A DNA stretch of 8,807 nt, from contig JAGYMO010000332.1 in NCBI GenBank assembly GCA_018400255.1, forward strand, positions 1-8,807. Direction: 5' to 3'. Shown here one piece after another: positions 1 through 6,601 of the stretch. Numbering within the stretch: the stretch's first letter is position 1; each line of letters begins with the position of its first letter. This DNA is from Deltaproteobacteria bacterium (lineage in GTDB: Bacteria > Desulfobacterota > DSM-4660 > Desulfatiglandales > B25-G16). The translations under genes and the position numbers were made by a program. The notes under the pieces are model-generated. The model worked only from the letters and a program-made list of their open reading frames with translations, was not told the origin of the DNA and did not search any database.

Positions 1-1
1 A

Positions 2-148
2 GGCGGGGTTATTATTGTTCTTGCAGTGACAATGGCTTCTATTATCAACGCAAGTCGCAGGGAGGAGGCATTAAGCCCTGAGAATGTATTGAAGCGTGAT
101 GCGCTTGGCTTGCCTCAGCACCCTGCACCTCCAGCAGTCCATAGTTAA
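2..148 (+). CDS. C-terminal end of an unidentified membrane protein (partial)
   Basis: An open frame enters from the left edge and stops at TAA 146-148, giving 48 residues. It starts with a hydrophobic run (GGVIIVLAVTMASII) that looks like the last part of a transmembrane helix. A charged, proline-rich tail follows (NASRREEALSPENV..., ending HPAPPAVHS), as is common for the cytoplasmic end of transporters. The family cannot be named from this piece. It lies on the same strand as the dehydrogenase at 954 but 805 bases away, so a shared transcript is unlikely. The call rests on an open frame with sensible composition; the true start is outside the window. Confidence 0.55.
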   Translation, partial: GGVIIVLAVTMASIINASRREEALSPENVLKRDALGLPQHPAPPAVHS

Positions 149-953
149 TTTAGCATTTGAATAGGAAGAGGCCAGAAGTCCACTCTTGACCCTTACTTAG
201 CGTAACTTTTAGTTGTATTTTTCAAAAAAGTTAGGCAACAAGATAATGAGTTTGCAGGATATCTTTTTTTGTCGTGGTTAGGTTTAAAAACCATGAAAGG
301 AAAAAAGATCTATCTTAGCTTTTAGCTGAATTTAACGCGCATGCCAGCCAAGCTTACCTAAAAGTTGAGCGGGATCCAGGGAGAGAAGTTTTCGAAGTTG
401 TGATTATCAGATTTTATATTTAATGCCGAGGAAGTGTTTGTAAGTTAATTCGATTGCGTGATGGCGTAACATGGAAGTAGCTACTGTGAGGGCTTGAATG
501 TTTATCAATCAGTGAAATAAATTTAACAGATTAATGGCATTGATCTTGCTGGTTAATGTAAAAAACCCTTCATTCAAAGTTTGGACGGACAATAGAAGGA
601 ACTCATAAAATAATATTTTGTGTTATGGTTTCCGGGTGCTAGTAGAACAAGAGGTATTTTGTTTCTAATAAGTAGTAAACAGTCTATTAGGCTTATAGTG
701 TTATTGCTCGGCATGCTTTTATTTCTAAAATTTGTGCCAATATAATAACGCGATTTAAATAAAAGACGGTGAATAGAGAGGATTATTGAAAAAAGAATAT
801 ATATTTAAAGTAGTTAGTTTATTGAGTAGCCTATACGCAATATCAAATTTTTCTCGATAAATAGAGAAGTTCAAATAGCTTAAAGGTATTTTTAGCAATA
901 GTTTTTTAAAAAATGTTACCAATACTACCCCAATCAACTGAAGGGAAAACCTT
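149..953. other. 805-base AT-rich non-coding region upstream of the dehydrogenase gene
   Basis: No convincing gene is visible on either strand: open frames are short, lack Shine-Dalgarno sequences and have low-complexity AT-rich translations. The only strong signal is the sigma-54 type promoter at 535-550. A perfect TATAAT lies at 741-746 but has no good -35 partner. A small GGTTT-AA-AAACC inverted repeat sits at about 281-292. If transcription starts near 561, the dehydrogenase mRNA has a leader of almost 400 bases with no recognised riboswitch. Part of the stretch may be a decayed gene, but no recognisable protein remnant was found. Confidence 0.5.
535..550 (+). promoter_or_regulatory. sigma-54 (RpoN) promoter, -24/-12 type
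   Basis: The sequence TGGCATTGATCTTGCT matches the TGGCACG-N4-TTGCW consensus with the required geometry. The -24 GG is at 536-537 and the -12 GC at 548-549, exactly ten bases apart. Transcription would start near 561 and run toward the dehydrogenase gene at 954. A sigma-54 activator is encoded just downstream of that gene. In an informal scan of both strands no other site in the window matched as well. No clear activator-binding inverted repeat was recognised 100-200 bases upstream. Confidence 0.6.
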
Positions 954-2030
954 ATGCCGGATTATAGCATTGCAGTAATACCTGGAGATGGAGTTGGAGG
1001 TGAAATAGCCTCTGAGGCAGTAAAGATTCTTGATGCCGTCAAAGAAAAGTACGGATTTGCCCTTGAAACAGTAAGCTTTGACTGGGGCTGTGACTATTAC
1101 CTCAAATACGGCACGATGATGGCAGATGACATGCTGGATACCCTTAAGGGTTTTGATGCTATTTTTTTAGGCTGTGTGGGGGATGCCTCGAAGGTCTCTG
1201 ACCATATCTCCCTTAGCCTTTTGCTAACTATTCGCAAGGGATTCGACCAGTACATAAATCTACGCCCCATTAAGCTCTACCCAGGGGTTACCACCCTCAT
1301 AGAAACTGCCTCCCCTGAGAGCATTGATATGGTTGTAGTAAGGGAAAATACCGAGGGCGAGTATGCAGGTCTGGGTGGTTTCTTCAAACTTGGCTCCCCT
1401 GATGCCTTTGCATTGCAGACCGCAGTCTTTACTGAGAAGGGATGTTACAGGGCAATACGGTATGCCTTTGAACTGGCCCGCACGAGAAAGAAATCTAGTG
1501 GCAAGGGCATGGTTACAAACTGCACTAAATCCAATGCCCTTAATTATTCCATGGTCTTCTGGGATTCGGTTTACCAGAAGGTAGCAAAACACTATCCAGA
1601 TGTAAAAACTGATGTGGCCTTAGTGGATGCCATAACCATGTGGCTTATAAAAAACCCCGAGCACTTTGATGTAATTGTCGCCTCTAATCTGTTTGGAGAC
1701 ATTATCACTGACCTCGCCGCTATGCTTCAGGGAGGTTTGGGATTTGCAGCCGGGGGCAATATTAACCCTGAAGGAGATTACCCCTCTATGTTCGAGCCTA
1801 TTCATGGTTCAGCCCCACGGTATGCAGGAAAGGCAGTGGTCAATCCCATTGCGAGCATAGAGTCGATTCGAATGATGATGGAGCATTTGGGCGAGCAGCA
1901 GGCAGCCCATGACATAGAAAAGGCAATCATCACGGTGCTTGCCTCCGGAGAAGTCAGGACTATTGACATGGGAGGAAACCAGAAAACACATGAAGTTGGG
2001 GATGCCGTAAGGCAGGCCATTCTATATTGA
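954..2030 (+). CDS. Tartrate/D-malate dehydrogenase family protein (isocitrate/isopropylmalate dehydrogenase superfamily)
   Basis: This 358-residue protein is full length for the beta-decarboxylating dehydrogenase superfamily. These enzymes oxidise a 2-hydroxyacid with NAD(P)+ and a divalent metal, usually with loss of CO2. The segment FDWGCDYYLKYG (42-53) is characteristic of the tartrate dehydrogenase/D-malate dehydrogenase (TtuC/DmlA) branch. Superfamily residues are present: R94, R104 and R130 for substrate, Y137 and K192 for catalysis, D225, D249 and D253 for metal. The cofactor loop reads HGSAPRYAG (284-292), where NAD enzymes normally have HGSAPDIAG, so NADP use is possible. The family's usual GWPATVPDHVSLW is changed to GDASKVSDHISLS (76-88), so the substrate is uncertain: D-malate, tartrate, or a longer 2-hydroxyacid. 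The start ATG has AAGGGA at 941-946, a good ribosome site. Expression probably depends on the sigma-54 promoter upstream and the activator gene downstream. Confidence 0.85.
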   Translation: MPDYSIAVIPGDGVGGEIASEAVKILDAVKEKYGFALETVSFDWGCDYYLKYGTMMADDMLDTLKGFDAIFLGCVGDASKVSDHISLSLLLTIRKGFDQYINLRPIKLYPGVTTLIETASPESIDMVVVRENTEGEYAGLGGFFKLGSPDAFALQTAVFTEKGCYRAIRYAFELARTRKKSSGKGMVTNCTKSNALNYSMVFWDSVYQKVAKHYPDVKTDVALVDAITMWLIKNPEHFDVIVASNLFGDIITDLAAMLQGGLGFAAGGNINPEGDYPSMFEPIHGSAPRYAGKAVVNPIASIESIRMMMEHLGEQQAAHDIEKAIITVLASGEVRTIDMGGNQKTHEVGDAVRQAILY

Positions 2031-2040
2031 AAAAAAATGA

Positions 2041-2050
2041 TACTATAGTA
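2041..2050. repeat. Palindrome TACTATAGTA, copy 1
   Basis: This is a perfect 10-base palindrome that recurs exactly at 2212-2221 in the same spacer, 171 bases away. Two identical dyads upstream of a regulator gene could be operator half-sites, but AT-rich DNA yields such motifs by chance fairly often. Confidence 0.3.
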
Positions 2051-2110
2051 ATAGCATATTTTCTCATTGTATAACGTGGTGGTTAAGCTGGTATTTTAAT
2101 CAAAAGAATT

Positions 2111-2131
2111 CCTCGCAGCTCTGCTGCGGGG
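2111..2131. repeat. GC-rich hairpin repeat, better preserved copy
   Basis: CCTCGCAGC (2111-2119) pairs with GCTGCGGGG (2123-2131) through nine positions, one of them a T-G wobble, around a 3-base loop. AGAGTTCATTGG follows. A degraded relative lies at 6725-6744 and is also followed by an AGTTCA sequence. The hairpin stands out from AT-rich surroundings. It is 80 bases after the dehydrogenase stop and lacks a U-tract on the + strand, so it is more likely a dispersed intergenic repeat than a simple terminator. Confidence 0.5.
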
Positions 2132-2211
2132 AGAGTTCATTGGTACTTGGCTGTTGGTGAATGAGCTTTTATACTTTTTAGTTAGCAATTAAACTTTCAC
2201 TCCAAAGATTT

Positions 2212-2221
2212 TACTATAGTA
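2212..2221. repeat. Palindrome TACTATAGTA, copy 2
   Basis: Second exact copy of the palindrome at 2041-2050, about 215 bases before the activator start. It is followed by GTATC, which partly repeats the motif. Confidence 0.3.
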
Positions 2222-2435
2222 GTATCTATATGATGATTATTAGGAAAATTTTTTATAGCCTTGTTTTCATACTTCATGAAGGTTGCCTTCTTGATTTTAT
2301 TTTTTGTGATAGTTTGCTTTTTTAGAAGAATGGGCCCTCTATAATTTTGTGCAGAAAAGTGGATAATGTACAAAAAAAGCGAGGAAGCAATATTTAGTGT
2401 GACAAGTAAATTTTAACTTTATTTAGGTGATTTAT

Positions 2436-4016
2436 ATGGATCCAATGAAGATCCCTAATATATTTGACATTGATATGTTATTAGAGACATTGGTATCAAT
2501 AGGCCGTGAAAGAACCCTAGAAGGAGTATTTAAGGCTGGCAAAGATTATTTTCTCAAGAGGCCACAAGTTGCCGCCACTGGAATTTGGCTTTCCGAGGAT
2601 AAAGCTGCGATTCTAAGATTAGTTTGGGGCGTTACACGTTCCAATAAAGAGCTGAAAAATTGGCAGGATCATCATGGACAATTAAACGTAATTCCGTTTG
2701 ATCATGAAATGATAGGGACTGTAGCTCGTGATAAACGTGCAATTATAATGTGTGGTAAAAAATGGGCTCGTCCAGAATGGGCAAAAAAAGAAAATGTGAA
2801 CTCTTACATTGTCTTACCTATGGTTTTCAAAGGAGAACTAATTGGTATTTTGGGCTTTTTTTATTTTCCTTTTTTTGAAGAAGGTTTAGACAATGCTGCT
2901 CGTTGGCTAAAGCTTTTAGCAGATTATACAGCTTCCGCGATTTCTAATGCTAAATCTCTTGAAACAATTCAGCTTCTTTCAAAACGGCTGGCGCAAGAAA
3001 ACCAATATCTGCGTGAGGAATTTTGCCATACAGCATCATATGAACATATTATTGGAGAAAGCGATGCACTGAAATATATTTTGGAACAAATTGCCATTGT
3101 TGCACCTATTGATGTGAATGTTCTTATAACAGGGGAGTCGGGGACCGGTAAGGAACTTATTGCCAGAGCTATACATAGAAACAGTAAAAGGGCGCAAAAC
3201 CCATTTATTAAGGTTAATTGCGCGTCAATCCCCAATGAACTCTTTGAAAGTGAATTTTTTGGTCATATACAAGGGGCCTTCACTGGTGCAATTAAAGATC
3301 GAATAGGAAGATTTCAGCTGGCAGATCGTGGAACTCTAATGTTAGATGAAGTATCTGAAATGCCTTTAGAGTTACAAGGAAAGCTTCTTAGGGTTCTCCA
3401 GGAAGGTGAATTTGAGAGAGTTGGAGATATTAAGACCAAAAAAGTCTCAGTTCGTGTTATAGCCGTAACAAACCGTGAATTGAAAGATGAAGTAAAATCT
3501 GGGCGGTTTCGAGAAGACCTTTATTTTAGACTTAGCGTATTCCCAATTGAAGCACCCCCATTAAGGGATCGAAAAGAGGATGTAATATTATTAGTTAAGC
3601 ATTTTATAAAAGAAGCTGCGCATAGATTAAGACTCCCTGAGCCACTTATAAATGAGAGCGACATTGAAATGTTATCCAATCTTGATTGGCCTGGAAATGT
3701 TCGGGAGCTTAAAAATGCAGTTGAACGAGCAGTGATTATATCTCGCGGGGGTAAGATTGATTTTGGCTTTCTCAATTTTGATAAAGTCAAAAAGCTAATG
3801 TCCCCAAAGAATAATGTGGTATTTTCAGATGAAATAATAAAAGAAAATGATTGGAAGGAATTGCAAAGGCAAAATATTCTTAGGGCTCTCCTAGCTTCAA
3901 ATGGTAAAGTTCAGGGTGAATTTGGAGCATCAGAATTATTGGGGATTAAACCAACTACACTTCGTTCCCGAATGCAGTCCCTAGACATTTCCAAAAGCAA
4001 ATTCGAAATGGTTTAA
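2436..4016 (+). CDS. Sigma-54-dependent transcriptional activator, GAF-AAA+-Fis architecture
   Basis: This 526-residue enhancer-binding protein would activate RNA polymerase carrying sigma-54. Residues about 12-172 look like a GAF sensor domain, followed by a short coiled linker. The AAA+ domain has Walker A GESGTGKE (233-240), the sigma-54 contact loop GAFTGA (280-285) and Walker B GTLMLDE (299-305). It also has the arginine-rich RFREDLYFRL (357-366) and WPGNVREL (418-425). The C-terminal helix-turn-helix (about 480-520) reads GASELLGIKPTTLRSRM, a Fis-type motif like that of FhlA-type activators. There is no receiver domain, so it probably senses a small molecule or redox cue directly rather than through a histidine kinase. 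ATG 2436 is preferred over GTG 2427 because AGGTGA (2425-2430) sits five bases before it. The gene is more AT-rich than the dehydrogenase. The best target in the window is the promoter at 535-550. Confidence 0.93.
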   Translation: MDPMKIPNIFDIDMLLETLVSIGRERTLEGVFKAGKDYFLKRPQVAATGIWLSEDKAAILRLVWGVTRSNKELKNWQDHHGQLNVIPFDHEMIGTVARDKRAIIMCGKKWARPEWAKKENVNSYIVLPMVFKGELIGILGFFYFPFFEEGLDNAARWLKLLADYTASAISNAKSLETIQLLSKRLAQENQYLREEFCHTASYEHIIGESDALKYILEQIAIVAPIDVNVLITGESGTGKELIARAIHRNSKRAQNPFIKVNCASIPNELFESEFFGHIQGAFTGAIKDRIGRFQLADRGTLMLDEVSEMPLELQGKLLRVLQEGEFERVGDIKTKKVSVRVIAVTNRELKDEVKSGRFREDLYFRLSVFPIEAPPLRDRKEDVILLVKHFIKEAAHRLRLPEPLINESDIEMLSNLDWPGNVRELKNAVERAVIISRGGKIDFGFLNFDKVKKLMSPKNNVVFSDEIIKENDWKELQRQNILRALLASNGKVQGEFGASELLGIKPTTLRSRMQSLDISKSKFEMV

Positions 4017-4271
4017 TGGTTCTTGATAATATGCCCGTTTTTACTTGACCACTGCACCTATCTATTTTAACAGTTCAATAAAAAAGCAGGGAATTTCAAT
4101 CTTCCTGGATCAGTTCATGACATGATGCCATGCTTCGGGGTGCTGTATTCTTGACGGTCTTGCCATGCCCTAAGCACTAGCTCACTATCAAATATGAATG
4201 AAGGCCAGGCTTGAGGCCATTTGCCTACGCATAAGGCGCGGCATACGGTTTCCCGCTTTTTACTGTCGCCC

Positions 4272-5201
4272 TTAATTCCGTGGCTCGGTTTTGCCTGATT
4301 TGGAATCCTGAAACTTCAAGATCGTTTCTTCACCGTATTTAGCCCACCACTTTTCAATATACCCTGATGAAAACACGTCTGGGCTTTCATATCCAGTCAC
4401 GCTCTCGAAGGCCTTCACCGCCTCCTTTACGACTTCAAGGTCTCGGTCATTTTTGACGCACTTCATCAAGGCTTCGGCAACAGCCTTTTCCTTACGCTTG
4501 CCCAAAGCTTGTGCAGCCAGAGCCCTTATATCCCACTCAGCGTGTGATAGCATCGCTTCTATAAGTTCCTCAGTCGTGAGATCTTCTTCTGCCCTCATTT
4601 CTCCGTCTGCCCTGATTTTGGATATACTTCGCGCTTTCAGTCTTGTAACTCCGGACCAAAACGATTTAATACGAGCGATTTCTGATTTGGCTGCTATTTT
4701 GAGTGAATCATCTTCTGATTCTACACTGATCTTTTCAAGTTCCTCCAGTGCCGATCGATCCGCTGCCTCTGTGCCGAGATCACCAAGCTTCATAATCCCG
4801 TTTCTTTTCTTTAGAATGGCTATTTCTGAAGATAGTGATGTATAGTTCTGTTCATACTTCGTTTTCAGTTCGGTTAGGTAGCTGTCAAATTCAGTGATAC
4901 TGCTATTGACGTCTTCTTTAAATCGTGTAACCTCCGGGTTGACTTCCTCCTCAAGTATGGATTTGGATTGCTGTTCTGCTACTTGCTTCATTAGGCTTGA
5001 AATTTGAGGTTCCTCAAATTGTTTTGCAATTCGCTGTATGGCAATGTTTTCGACTTGCTTCTTTATTCCCCATAGACTTAGCCCTGTTATACTTGTAAAA
5101 ATGGCAAGGAAGGCAATGCCCCAGGTAAGCAGTTGCCTTCGAAAGATAGAAATAACTTCTTCGGTTTGTTTTTTGCTAAATATCTTAGACTTTTCTGCCA
5201 T
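4272..5201 (-). CDS. Membrane-anchored coiled-coil protein with C-terminal HEAT-like repeats
   Basis: I do not recognise this 309-residue protein as a named family. Residues 1-23 are charged, and one transmembrane helix spans about 24-47 (LLTWGIAFLAIFTSITGLSLWGI). Residues about 50-135 are predicted coiled coil, rich in E, K and Q. Residues about 140-190 are acidic and helical. Residues about 205-270 contain helical pairs such as WDIRALAAQALGKR and KEAVKAFESVTGY, which resemble HEAT repeats. The tail is KWWAKYGEETILKFQDSK. There is no signal peptidase site and no catalytic motif. ATG 5201 has AGGAG at 5208-5212, six bases away. Its promoter region is closely related to that of the peroxiredoxin operon, so it may belong to the same stress regulon. 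A scaffold or sensor role is possible but not shown. Confidence 0.8.
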   Translation of the reverse strand: MAEKSKIFSKKQTEEVISIFRRQLLTWGIAFLAIFTSITGLSLWGIKKQVENIAIQRIAKQFEEPQISSLMKQVAEQQSKSILEEEVNPEVTRFKEDVNSSITEFDSYLTELKTKYEQNYTSLSSEIAILKKRNGIMKLGDLGTEAADRSALEELEKISVESEDDSLKIAAKSEIARIKSFWSGVTRLKARSISKIRADGEMRAEEDLTTEELIEAMLSHAEWDIRALAAQALGKRKEKAVAEALMKCVKNDRDLEVVKEAVKAFESVTGYESPDVFSSGYIEKWWAKYGEETILKFQDSKSGKTEPRN

Positions 5202-5227
5202 AATACTCTCCTAAAGTGCCTAACAAT

Positions 5228-5261
5228 AATTATAACGATAATTTTCCAAAAGAATTATCAA
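5228..5261 (-). promoter_or_regulatory. Promoter with operator-like palindrome for the coiled-coil/HEAT protein gene
   Basis: On the - strand a perfect TATAAT (5234-5229) lies inside the inverted repeat AATTAT-N4-ATAATT (5228-5243). A further AATTATC (5253-5259) makes a second inverted repeat with GATAATT (5237-5243). A TTGATA (5261-5256) is 21 bases from the -10, too far for a normal -35. Transcription would start near 5222, just before the ribosome site. The same arrangement occurs at 6567-6601. The AT-rich dyad over the -10 resembles a Fur/PerR-family operator in general form, but it is not an exact consensus match. Confidence 0.5.
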
Positions 5262-5541
5262 TGTTGTTAAGGAATTCTGGTTTTTCATAATTTATGTATT
5301 TAGAAATGTAAAGACGTTTTGTTTTTATATTGTTTTTCGCTAATTTTTTGTCTGTGCAATTGGGTCCACCTTAAAGTATGTACAAATGGCAAGAGGTAAA
5401 AATGCTAAGAGCGCCGATGGTATCCATGCGGGATTTTCTGTGTGTAAGTGTCCGGAAATGCTTTCTTTTCAAAATCTCAATTGATATTTTGAGGTGTGTC
5501 AGCTATTGCCCGCCAGTTAATGCTCCGAAAGCTATGATTGA
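5262..5541. other. Spacer between the selenoprotein stop and the HEAT-protein promoter
   Basis: Together with the promoter this makes a 340-base gene-free gap. Bases up to about 5330 continue the sequence similarity to the peroxiredoxin upstream region, for example ATAATTTATG at 5287-5296 and AAATGTAAAG just after. Bases 5386-5484 hold a 32-codon + strand frame with no ribosome site that is probably not a gene. A near-perfect 24-base palindrome lies at 5469-5492. Confidence 0.45.
5469..5492. repeat. 24-base near-perfect AT-rich palindrome
   Basis: TCAAAAT-c-TCAATTGA-t-ATTTTGA is symmetric at 11 of 12 base pairs; the only mismatch is 5476 against 5485. It lies 50 bases beyond the stop codon of the selenoprotein gene on the - strand. 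No U-tract follows it on either strand, so an operator or a weak 3' hairpin are both possible. Confidence 0.4.
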
Positions 5542-6018
5542 TTATTCCAGGTTCAGTTGATCCAGTTTTGCCAGCAGTTCACCATTTTCCACGATATCAG
5601 ACATGGAACTGCCGTAATGCAGATAACGAATCAATCCTCTCTTATCGATGACCATTTGTGCAGGCAGGCGACCCAGTTTCAGCAGTTTGACTTGCTGCCC
5701 GTAGCGTTTCGACACCGTATGGTCAGGATCGGGCAAACCGATGAAAGGCATCTGGTGTTCACGCCACCAATTCGCAAAAACTTCGGCCTTCTCAGGACCG
5801 ATCGCAATTACCTCGGCATCCTGTTTTACAAATTCCAGATAGTCTTGGCGCAACTGCGCCATATGCCTGCGGCAGTATGGTCAAACAAAGCCGCGGTTGA
5901 AAATAAGAACGACATGCCGGGCGCCTTTATAATCAGAGAGCATGACTTGTCGTCCCTCGAAATCTGTCAATTCAAAATTGGGCGCAGGTTTTAACTCGCC
6001 ACGTTTAATGTCACTCAT
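5542..6018 (-). CDS. Peroxiredoxin-like selenoprotein (AhpC/TSA, redoxin family) with in-frame TGA as selenocysteine
   Basis: Read from ATG 6018, with AGGTGGAG (6028-6021) just upstream, the frame is open through 158 codons to TAA 5544-5542 except for TGA at 5883-5881, codon 46. The local protein is FNRGFV-U-PYCRRHMAQLRQDY. Redoxin-family relatives typically have cysteine at this place (FxCPYCR), so the TGA replaces the catalytic Cys of a UxxC motif (U46, C49). Family sequence continues smoothly on both sides. The N-terminus has PAPNFELTDFEG (11-22) and LSDYKG (27-32), and the downstream part has GLPDPDHTVSKRYGQQVKLLKLGR (94-117) and IDKRGLIRYLHYGSSMSDI. This argues against a chance stop or a start at M53. 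A candidate SECIS hairpin follows the TGA. The gene is second in an operon with the peroxiredoxin, 62 bases downstream. Likely role: cytosolic peroxide or disulfide reduction. The alternative is a nonsense-mutated pseudogene, less likely because nothing else is damaged. Confidence 0.85.
5853..5876 (-). promoter_or_regulatory. Candidate bacterial SECIS hairpin just after the selenocysteine TGA
   Basis: On the mRNA, ACUGC begins five bases after the UGA and pairs with GCAGU, with one bulged C and two further G-C pairs above it. The apical loop is AGGCAUAUG. Bacterial SECIS elements lie within the coding region downstream of UGA and carry a G or GG at the start of the loop, as in the AGGUCU loop of E. 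coli fdhF. Here the GG lies 14-15 bases after the UGA, a little closer than is usual. The fold was done by eye, so other pairings may be better. Confidence 0.45.
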
Positions 6019-6080
6019 ATCTCCACCTCAGGTAATGGGCGCGGATTCGAGGATCCAACACTAGAAGCTGGTGTTGACAT

Positions 6081-6536
6081 CTATTTTAAAAAATCAAGAA
6101 CCTCGTGAATATCCGGCAATTCCTTAATCGGATAAACCTTGACAAACAAAACTTTTCTTTGTTCATCGAGTATGACATTCGCCCGTTCAGAAAAACCTAG
6201 CTTGTCGTTAAATAATCCAAGCCTTGCAGCAATTTCACCGTGCGGCCAAAAATCTGCGAGTAAATTCACCTTTTCGATGCCAAGACTTTTTACCCACGCC
6301 TTTTTGGAGGGAACGGTATCAACAGATAATCCCAGTGGAACAGTATTCAACGCTTTAAGTGCCTCGAAGTTTGCCTCGAGTGACAGCATCTGCTCTGCAC
6401 AGATTCTAGTCCACGCTAAAGGATGAAAGGACAACAGAATCTTTTTCCCTTCCAGTGTGGCGGTGTCGAGGGTGGTTTCATTATGGCTTTTCAATGAAAA
6501 ATTTTCGATATTATCCCCTATTTTTACTCTATCCAT
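6081..6536 (-). CDS. One-Cys peroxiredoxin (AhpC/TSA family)
   Basis: This 151-residue thioredoxin-fold peroxidase would reduce peroxides in the cytosol. It has the entry segment IGDNIENFSLKSHN (6-19), and the active site is FHPLAWTRIC, matching the PxxxTxxC motif with peroxidatic C46, T43 and P39. R118 (SERANVILD) fits the conserved active-site arginine. C46 is the only cysteine, so there is no resolving Cys and an outside thiol or selenol must regenerate it. The start was set at ATG 6536: GGAGG (6546-6542) lies five bases before it, while the upstream ATG 6548 overlaps that ribosome site and has none of its own. The gene leads an operon with the selenoprotein and has its own promoter at 6567-6601. 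Confidence 0.88.
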   Translation of the reverse strand: MDRVKIGDNIENFSLKSHNETTLDTATLEGKKILLSFHPLAWTRICAEQMLSLEANFEALKALNTVPLGLSVDTVPSKKAWVKSLGIEKVNLLADFWPHGEIAARLGLFNDKLGFSERANVILDEQRKVLFVKVYPIKELPDIHEVLDFLK

Positions 6537-6566
6537 TCTCTCCTCCATTGTCTTTAGCCCAATAAA

Positions 6567-6601
6567 AATTATAACGATAATTTTCTAAATATAATTATCA
6601 A
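6567..6601 (-). promoter_or_regulatory. Promoter with operator-like palindrome for the peroxiredoxin/selenoprotein operon
   Basis: It repeats the layout at 5228-5261. AATTATAACGATAATT (6567-6582) is identical in both and carries the TATAAT -10 box on the - strand (6573-6568). AATTATC (6593-6599) and TTGATA (6601-6596) follow. Transcription would start near 6561, about 25 bases before ATG 6536. Placement of a dyad over the -10 of a peroxiredoxin operon fits a peroxide-responsive repressor such as PerR. The identity of the regulator is inferred, and no regulator gene of that family is in the window. Confidence 0.5.

Larger units (their letters stand above)
2031..2435. other. 405-base spacer between dehydrogenase and activator genes, rich in palindromes
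   Basis: No gene is seen here. It contains two copies of the 10-base palindrome TACTATAGTA (2041-2050 and 2212-2221) and a GC-rich hairpin at 2111-2131. The rest is AT-rich. No canonical U-tract terminator follows the dehydrogenase stop codon. No sigma-54 site and no clear -35/-10 pair was found for the activator gene. Confidence 0.5.

Noticed and set aside
755..937. 60-codon - strand frame in the dehydrogenase upstream region
   Set aside because: TTG start, no ribosome site, and a translation made of AT-rich low-complexity residues.
4762..4780. Possible sigma-54 site on the - strand (GG-N10-GC spacing)
   Set aside because: The -12 element is poor and the site lies inside a coding sequence.
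4453..4845. 130-codon + strand frame rich in Ser and Ala
   Set aside because: Antisense shadow of the coiled-coil protein gene, with composition expected from the reverse reading of Glu/Lys-rich sequence.
5386..5484. 32-codon + strand frame starting MARGKNAKSADG, after GGGTCCACCTTAAAG, possibly an insertion-sequence remnant
   Set aside because: Too short, no Shine-Dalgarno, no partner end or transposase sequence in the window; the resemblance to an element end could not be supported.
5542..5862. 106-residue protein starting at M53 of the redoxin gene
   Set aside because: It would lack the first strands and the active site of the fold, and the family sequence plus a good ribosome site continue upstream of the TGA.
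5557..5994. 145-codon + strand frame opposite the selenoprotein gene
   Set aside because: It is the antisense shadow of a conserved redoxin coding sequence; its translation has no recognisable family features.
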